DNA of 64,000 nt from Dryomyza anilis (Eukaryota; Arthropoda; Insecta; Diptera; Dryomyzidae): NCBI GenBank assembly GCA_951804985.1, contig OX638132.1:12319529-12383528 (forward strand). The letters run 5' to 3'. A model generated the notes under the pieces. That model worked only from the letters and a program-made list of their open reading frames with translations, did not search any database and was not told where the DNA came from. Of the stretch, positions 57,931 to 64,000 are shown piece after piece. A program made the position numbers and the translations under genes. Each line of letters starts with the position of its first letter. Position 1 is the stretch's first letter.

Positions 57931-60063
57931 AGGTTTTCAATGATATTCTATAAAAAAAAAAACATTCAAAACGATTGTCAGTATAATAATCATTTGTTTG
58001 TCCGCCCGTTCTAAAATTTGTTGACAGAAAATGCATAACAGTCAGGTACCATATGAACTGTACTAAGATCCATTTGGTTATATTTCGATTTTTAGAAAAT
58101 ACCGTAAACTATCTGAAACATTTACTGTAAGAGTCAGTACAAACTTGCGTATTTTGTGTAGGGCAACGATTTCGATTTATTTTTTTATATAAGAATACGC
58201 TAACAAAAAGAAAGACTTAAACGGGTTTTTATGCTGAACTAAAATAATCAGTTCAGAGTAAAGTTGTAATGCTTTTTTCATTAAAAAAAATATATGCATA
58301 TATCATAAAAAAAACAAATCTGTATAAAACATTCGAAGTTTTTCTCTATAAAAAAATATATATTTAAATTTAAATTTAAATTTGTATTTATTTTATCATA
58401 TGTCTTAACTTTGTCAGATCATAAAAAATACCTGCTGTTTACCGCTCATTCATTGCACACCCAATGATAATGATAAATAATTGCCACTCATCACCATTCC
58501 TGGCATTTCTTGCATGCCCCTGGAGGATGACGAATGTAAATACGAGTGATGAATGTATTCATATTTGAAGTTAGTCTTTTGCGACAGTAATATGACAGCT
58601 ACAAGTCAATTACAGTCGAGCCTTTTTGCTGTTGTTGATAACTTGTTTTGGAAGTCGAGACAAGATTCGACATTTCTTTTTGTTTTTGTTTACATTTTTT
58701 TTTAAATCGATTTATTTGATTTTTTGTTTGTACAAGTAGAATTAAAATTGATCTATATATCAGTAAAAATATTAGAAAAATTCCAATGCCGTGTCTCTGC
58801 TAAGCATATCGTTAGTGTAGCGACAATGCACTAGATGGCGCTATGGTAACATTCGTAGACTATTTTTTGAAAAACAAATGCTATATTATATTAATTTAAA
58901 CCAGTGCTGTATTATATATATTTAGTAAAATAATAAAATTTTGTATACAAAAGATGTTGGCGATTTTTACATCAAAAACATTTTTTTTTAGAAAAAACAT
59001 ATTTTTTTTCTTGATTATTATTTTTTTTTTTTGTTATATTTTATTTAAAAATATTTTTCAAATATTAAAAAAAAAATACATTTTTTGAATAATTTGTTTG
59101 TGTCTAGTAGTTCAAGTTAGATTAAAGTTTGAAATGACAGCTGTCAATGACATAACAATTGCAAGTTATTTTTTTATTATTCAAATTAGCAGAATTATTA
59201 ATTTATTATAAAACTCAAAAATAACAAATAAAAAACGTTATACTTTTTTATACTAATTAAACCACTTATGTCAAATTAATTGACATTGTTAAATACTTTT
59301 ATGCTTATTGACAGATTGTCGCTTCAACGAATGAATAAATCATTTTTATTCCTCAATGAATTATTTATAAAATGATTGAATGTTTAACTGAATATTTAAT
59401 TAAAGCACGTATACTGCGAACTGCGTTGACAATGTAGTACTGATTATTAATAAAACAACTGTTGTACTGCAATTGTAATACAATGGCAACACTTTCGTCC
59501 GTGAGTCTTATGCGATTCGAACGCGATTATGGTGCGCAACTTTAAACGTCTCGTCGTCTGGTTCCAGTAGGTCGTTCGTTGAACGCGCAACAGAATGCGA
59601 GAGAGATCCATAAATAAATTGTGCCTGTTCGGAATGATCCGGTCCATCTCTCAGTTGCATTTTATATATGCTCTCTCTGCCCCCTCCTCACCCAGTTACC
59701 CATATGTTGATCCATGTTTTTGTGCTCAAACTCTGCACGATCTATTAAGTGTTGTGAGACATGTAAAAAGTGAGCAATTCTATAAATATTGTTATATTTG
59801 TATGGGTATTTAATGCAAACCTGGCAACGCTTCTCAATCTCATTTGTATGCAGCATGAGGCGTGGGGTGCCCATGTTATGCATGACGGGCTTCACAATGT
59901 TTTATAAGTTGGCATAAAACCAGTTCGCTCTTGAGCCGGTTGCTCACTCAAATTAATTACACTCCAAAAATGCTCTGGTAGTTAGTTGATCGGCAACATG
60001 GCCTCCAAACTGGGCTCCACTTAAGCTCAGTTTGACTACTCTTTTTTTGTACTCCAATTGTCA
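57931..60063. other. Mixed DNA, partly non-repetitive
   Basis: Richer patches at 58440-58640 and 59440-59930 might be conserved non-coding DNA. A GAGAGAG word at 59598 and CTCTCTC at 59671 could bind GAGA factor. No gene is recognised. Confidence 0.35.
58829..58841 (+). promoter_or_regulatory. Candidate CTCF insulator site
   Basis: CACTAGATGGCGC matches the fly CTCF core YAGRKGGCGC exactly. Chance matches occur, so this needs binding data. Confidence 0.4.
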
Positions 60064-60525
60064 TACACTGATAAATATGAAATAAAAAATAAAAAATATG
60101 AAATAAAAAATATGTTTTAATATAAAACATTTTTTAAGTAAAATTTAAGGATCCAATAGATTATATTACCTACCGCCCTACGTTTCATTTTAAATCATAC
60201 TAAGGGTGCATGCGAGTTCGACTAAATTGCTGACTAAACTAAATTGAACGACTTTTCATTCGATCACCATTCGGTAACCGGTAATTGTTAAAGTCTATAT
60301 TCAATCCATTATCATATGTCTGTTTGCTGTATGCATATGATAATTATTAGGGACTTTTAATTAGGGACTTTAAGAAATACCGGTGACCGAATGGCGACCG
60401 AATGAAAATCCGTACAGTTTAGTTTAGTTAGCAATTTAGTCGAACTCGCACAGACCCTAAAAATGTTTTATATTAAAAAATATTTTTTATTTCATATTTT
60501 TGATTTTTCTTATATTTTGTGTCAG
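60064..60525. mobile_element. AT-rich TIR element (ATATGAAATAAAAAATAT arms)
   Basis: ATATGAAATAAAAAATATG and TTTTAATATAAAACATTTTT appear at 60096-60136 and inverted at 60465-60505, around the element listed next. Confidence 0.7.
60202..60459. mobile_element. Nested MITE, TIR AGGGTNNNTGCGAGTTCGAC
   Basis: The arms share TGCGAGTTCGACTAAATTGC and GACTAAACTAAA words, then TTTTCATTCG and CCATTCGGT. It lies inside the AT-rich element above. Confidence 0.8.
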
Positions 60526-60914
60526 ATATATTTTCTTGTGTCAGAATTCATTTAAATCATTCAACTTAAAATTTTACATTCTTCAACAGACAGGCATGAA
60601 ATCAAGAATATTGCATTGACATATAGTTCTAAACTTTTTTTAATATTTCACGTTTCCAGCATATCGTGAAATTAGTTTAAAATCAATTAAAAAATTTAAA
60701 CTGAACAGAGAGACAAGAAAGCAAGCTCATAAAAACGTTTTAAATATTTGAATTTGGTTTGTTTTAGTTACGATTTTTGAAAACATTTAAAAATCGGATA
60801 TTGGATACAATTGCGGTTTATAGGAGAAGTCACATCTTAAAAATGCTCTATTGGATGAGAAATCGATATGGAGAGCTGTCAGCAAAATCCAAATGTTGTA
60901 AATGGACCCGCCGG

Positions 60915-62185
60915 AACATGTATGGAAGGTTATATCACATCGGTAATTTTGAAGTAAGCAAATTGTGATAGTTGGCGTAATGAAGTTTGTAAGAATTATG
61001 AAAGTAAAATAAAATTCACTTGAAGATGTAAGTTTTGGGATCCGTACGATATGTTGAAAAATAAAATGTCGAAACCTAAAAATGTCGAAATTTTAAAAGC
61101 CTTAAAATGCCGAAACAATGTTTGGCCGAAACAAAAAATGTCGAAAAAATATTTTAAAGCTAGAAATGTCGAAAAAAATTTAAAATAAATACATTTTTTT
61201 TATAGGAGCAAAAAATGTCGAAAATTAAAATGTCGAAAAATCAAAATGTTGAAATACAAATTTCAAATCTTATTTGAGCCACACCAAATCGATAGGGGTT
61301 ACAACTCACCTTCTGCGATATCAATGGAATTTTGGGTTTCGCAATATGCATTATTTCCAGAGATACTGATATTGTTTAAAGTTAGAAAGATCAGTTTTTG
61401 TATGGTGCTTCATATGCATCATCTATTGATGCTAGTAACTCCGTTAATGTGGCTAATGATCATTATCCCTGCACTTCAGATTTCAAGTACTTAATTCAAA
61501 ATTTTTGTTGATTTATTATAAATGTTCGTGCCAAATTTCAAGATGGTATTTTGATGGCATAATACGCCTTCAAATTAAATTAATATTTTTATAATAGTTT
61601 TTATAGTTTTAAATTAATATTTGCAGCTTATGGTATGTTCTCACCCCACCTGATTCCCATCGTGGCGGAAATATGAATCTTCGTACTAATACAAAAATAT
61701 TTTTCTTACACAAGAATCGCTATTTTTGTTACTATGCATTTATTTCTACATTTTTTCGGTTAAAAATTATTTCGGCATTTTAAATTTCCACATTTTTAGT
61801 TTTCGACATTCTATTTTTCAACATTTTAGTTTTCAACATTTTTGTTTTCGACATTTTTGTTTTGAACATTTTTGTTTCCGACATTTTTAGGTTTCGGCAT
61901 TCTTATTTTCTACATTTTTTGTCTTCGGTATTTTTAGTTTCGATATTTTAAATTTCGACTTATCGTACCAGACCAGTTTTATATAAGCTATTTGAACATA
62001 AAGGGTTGGTTCATAGGTTACAATGGACTGATCATGCCCATTTTCGCTGACGGACAGCGTAGATATATAAATAATCTAAATTAAGAGTTTTATTCCTCTC
62101 AGATAGACGGATCAAGTATATATTTACTTTTCCATGACTAATATGCTTCCTTCTGGTAGCTACAAAGGGCGTTTCCACTCCGGAC
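60915..62185 (-). mobile_element. mini-me/INE-1-like element split by an ATGTCGAAA element
   Basis: 60915-60965 is the inverse right end (AAGGTTATATCACATCGGTA). 61990-62185 is the inverse left part (GGTTACAATGGACTGATCAT, then CCTTCTGGTAGCTACAAAG). The ATGTCGAAA element fills the gap. Confidence 0.6.
61038..61974. mobile_element. ATGTCGAAA foldback element, copy 2 (without nested MITEs)
   Basis: It starts GGATCCGTACGATATGTTGA and ends ACTTATCGTACCAGACC, with AAAATGTCGAAA arrays at both ends in opposite orientation. It is the empty-site partner of copy 1. Confidence 0.85.
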
Positions 62186-62489
62186 GTTGAAGTAACGGAA
62201 ACGAAGTATTGAATGGACCACTACGTTAATATTAAAAAAAAATCAAATTTCTCATTTTCCCATATGCTACTGTTTAGTTATTTTTTCAAATTTTAAACGC
62301 CATTTTGTCTGTATGTAGAATATACTAGGTTTTGAGAAACATTAAATTTCATAATTTTATTTTTTAAACATCGTGTTACGTCTCCGAAACGTTATAAACT
62401 AAAAAAAGTGTGTATGTAATCTGTTTTAAAATTTAGTTACGATTTCACAGAACTAAATGAGCAAAATAGTTAATTGCGTCCTTTGGATT

Positions 62490-62620
62490 TTTTTTGATAT
62501 TGTCGATTGGGGTACCAAAACGCGTATTTCGAGATCCCGGCGAATCCATTTCTCATTGTCGAATTTCTCATCCAATAAACTATTTCTCATCTAATAGACT
62601 ATTTTTAGGGGTTGACATTT
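62490..62620. repeat. Dispersed repeat shared with 57790-57930
   Basis: GGGGTACCAAAACGCGTATT and AGACTATTTTTAGGGGTTGA match the other copy in order. Confidence 0.6.
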
Positions 62621-62689
62621 TTAATAAAATTATCACAAATTTGTAAGCTATTGTTAAAGCATGTTTTTCGCAAAGTGTATCCCTCTCTG

Positions 62690-63440
62690 AAATACGTAAT
62701 GTGTTGGCAAATAATATGCTCTCAAAAGATGCCTCATCAACTCACTCTCGTACTCACTCAGTTGCTGAAAAGCGAATTAGCTTCGATTGGAAATCGCTTG
62801 GTGGCGACACACGTTGTTTGGCTGCCAATGTGATCCCCATTGTTGGCGTTGCCAAGTGACACAAACCAGTTTTTGGCCGTGGTCCTTTTCGCGTTCTTGT
62901 CCGCTCCTCAGTGTTGCACTGTGGCATATTCGTCGAACAACAATTGTTTTAGTGCGTGTGCCGTGTGCGTCGACTGTTAGTATTTTATCAAAAATATCGA
63001 GTTTAGTTTTTAAACAAATCGTTACAAGTGTGTGATTTTAGTGAACGAAGCAGCAACATGCGGTGCAAACGTGAATAACAGCAGCAGCAACATCACGAAC
63101 GACGGCAGCTAATGTAGGCCCTGCAACCATTTTTTGTGTTTGCTGTAATTTGGGGTGTCGCAGGCAGTTGACCGATCATATAATTTAAACTGAATTTAAT
63201 TAGTAGTGAACAAAACGCAACAAAACCAATTCATTTTTTTTTTTATAAAAGTGCACCTTTGATAAGACATTAACCGTTCGACCCACATTGCGTACAACGA
63301 ACATCATCATGATCTACATCATGATCGTTATCAGTATTGCCTAGCACGCGTCTTTTATTTAAAGCGACCGATCTCTTGTTCGCCCGTCTAACTTGCCAAA
63401 TGATTTAAATTCGAAATCATGATTTTGTTGTCGTCATTTT
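62690..63440 (+). promoter_or_regulatory. Likely 5' end of an off-window plus-strand gene
   Basis: Non-repetitive and richer DNA. An initiator-like TCAGT has its A at 62910. CAGCAGCAGCAACA runs near 63080 and a short upstream-type ORF (ATGCGGTGCAAACG, 63058-63078) resemble fly 5' leaders. No TATA box or clear downstream element fits. The strand is inferred from base usage only. Confidence 0.3.
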
Positions 63441-64000
63441 TTGTTTTATTTTTTTGTTTGTTTCCTGCTATTTTTGTCTACGCGATACACGAAAAAAAAA
63501 ACAAATACAAAATCGGTTTGTGAAAAAAACAAAAACAAACAACATACAAAGTAAAACTCACAGATACTGCATCTCAAATGAGCGCGCTAAAAAGTATCTA
63601 AAGATCATTGAGTGCAGAATTATTCGTTTTATTTTTTTAAATTTATTTTTCTTGTTTTGTTTTGTATTCTGCGATAAGAAATTCCTATGAGATAGCGTGA
63701 CGCCTCTCTATGTTTTCGCTCTTTTGATTATCTTCAGTCGTCCCTGTCCACCACTCAGCTCTCACTTGCCGTTTACGTTCGAATCGTCGCTCTTTTTCTC
63801 GGTAGATCAGTTTGTATCTTTTTGCTCTAAAGGTTATATTTTAGATCCAATCAGTGTTCATAAATTTCGCAAATAAAAATGGAGTAGTTTTCGAAAATTT
63901 GGGGAGTAAAAATTAGTAAAAAGGAGTAAAAGTGATATAAAAGTTGTAGCAAATTAAAGAAAGCAGAAAATTTGATGCAAAAGGAGTAGAAAAATGTATA
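63441..64000. other. Right edge, no coding exon seen
   Basis: A-rich and T-rich DNA. The region 63880-63995 repeats GGAGTA-AAA words (GGGGAGTAAAAATTAGTAA, AAGGAGTAAAAGTG). Confidence 0.4.

Noticed and set aside
1..64000. Endogenous virus or LTR retrotransposon
   Set aside because: I found no reverse transcriptase, integrase, capsid-like frame or paired long terminal repeats; the mobile DNA is almost all DNA transposons, Helitron-like elements and one SINE.

Overview
The window is nuclear DNA of a higher fly (Diptera, Cyclorrhapha; a calyptrate such as a blow fly or house fly is my best guess). The evidence is a recognisable oskar gene (known only from insects), a fly-type ADP-forming succinyl-CoA synthetase beta gene (skap/ScsbetaA) with GT-AG introns, dipteran mini-me/INE-1-like elements carrying (GTCY)n microsatellites, and strongly AT-rich, transposon-packed intergenic DNA. 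Only two protein genes are convincing, both on the minus strand. From memory both map near 85B in D. melanogaster, so the pair may be conserved microsynteny; this needs a check.

Layout. 1-9890: 5' part of skap (five coding exons; the rest lies off the left edge). Its introns hold a mariner-type MITE, a 648-bp inverted-repeat element and two tandem duplications. 9891-14540: skap upstream DNA, then elements with ACGG-rich repeats and terminal inverted repeats (TIRs) that hold exon-like, apparently captured coding pieces. 14545-19650: oskar, with a ~1 kb 3' UTR, five coding exons, LOTUS and OSK domains, and an unresolved frame break in the long-isoform N-terminus. 19650-20092: oskar upstream DNA, ended by a 2.1-kb hAT element.

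20093-38030: mobile elements nested in each other. These include two hAT elements with perfect 8-bp target duplications, a PIF/Harbinger-type element, a small CACCCAG MITE family, TTCGAA-rich and GTGTGGTGAA minisatellites, mini-me copies, and a ~2-kb foldback with a mini-me in its loop. 38030-41100: less repetitive DNA (possible regulatory sequence) split by a third hAT element that itself holds two nested elements. 41120-50000: mini-me fragments, a foldback family built of ATGTCGAAA repeats, and several MITEs. 50450-51080: a degraded Tc1/mariner-class transposase copy, the apparent parent of the MITEs at 246 and 4839. 51290-56300: mixed unique DNA, a tRNA-derived SINE with a 9-bp duplication nested in a MITE, and one unidentified candidate exon. 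56450-62200: foldbacks, MITEs and a mini-me split by an ATGTCGAAA element. 62690-64000: richer, mostly non-repetitive DNA that looks like the 5' end of a gene running off the right edge.

The two genes do not act in one pathway: skap is a mitochondrial TCA-cycle enzyme subunit, and oskar organises germ plasm in the oocyte. The most interesting content is the layered transposon structure, which can be ordered in time from target duplications and from empty/filled sites visible inside the window, and the apparent capture of exon pieces by TIR elements.
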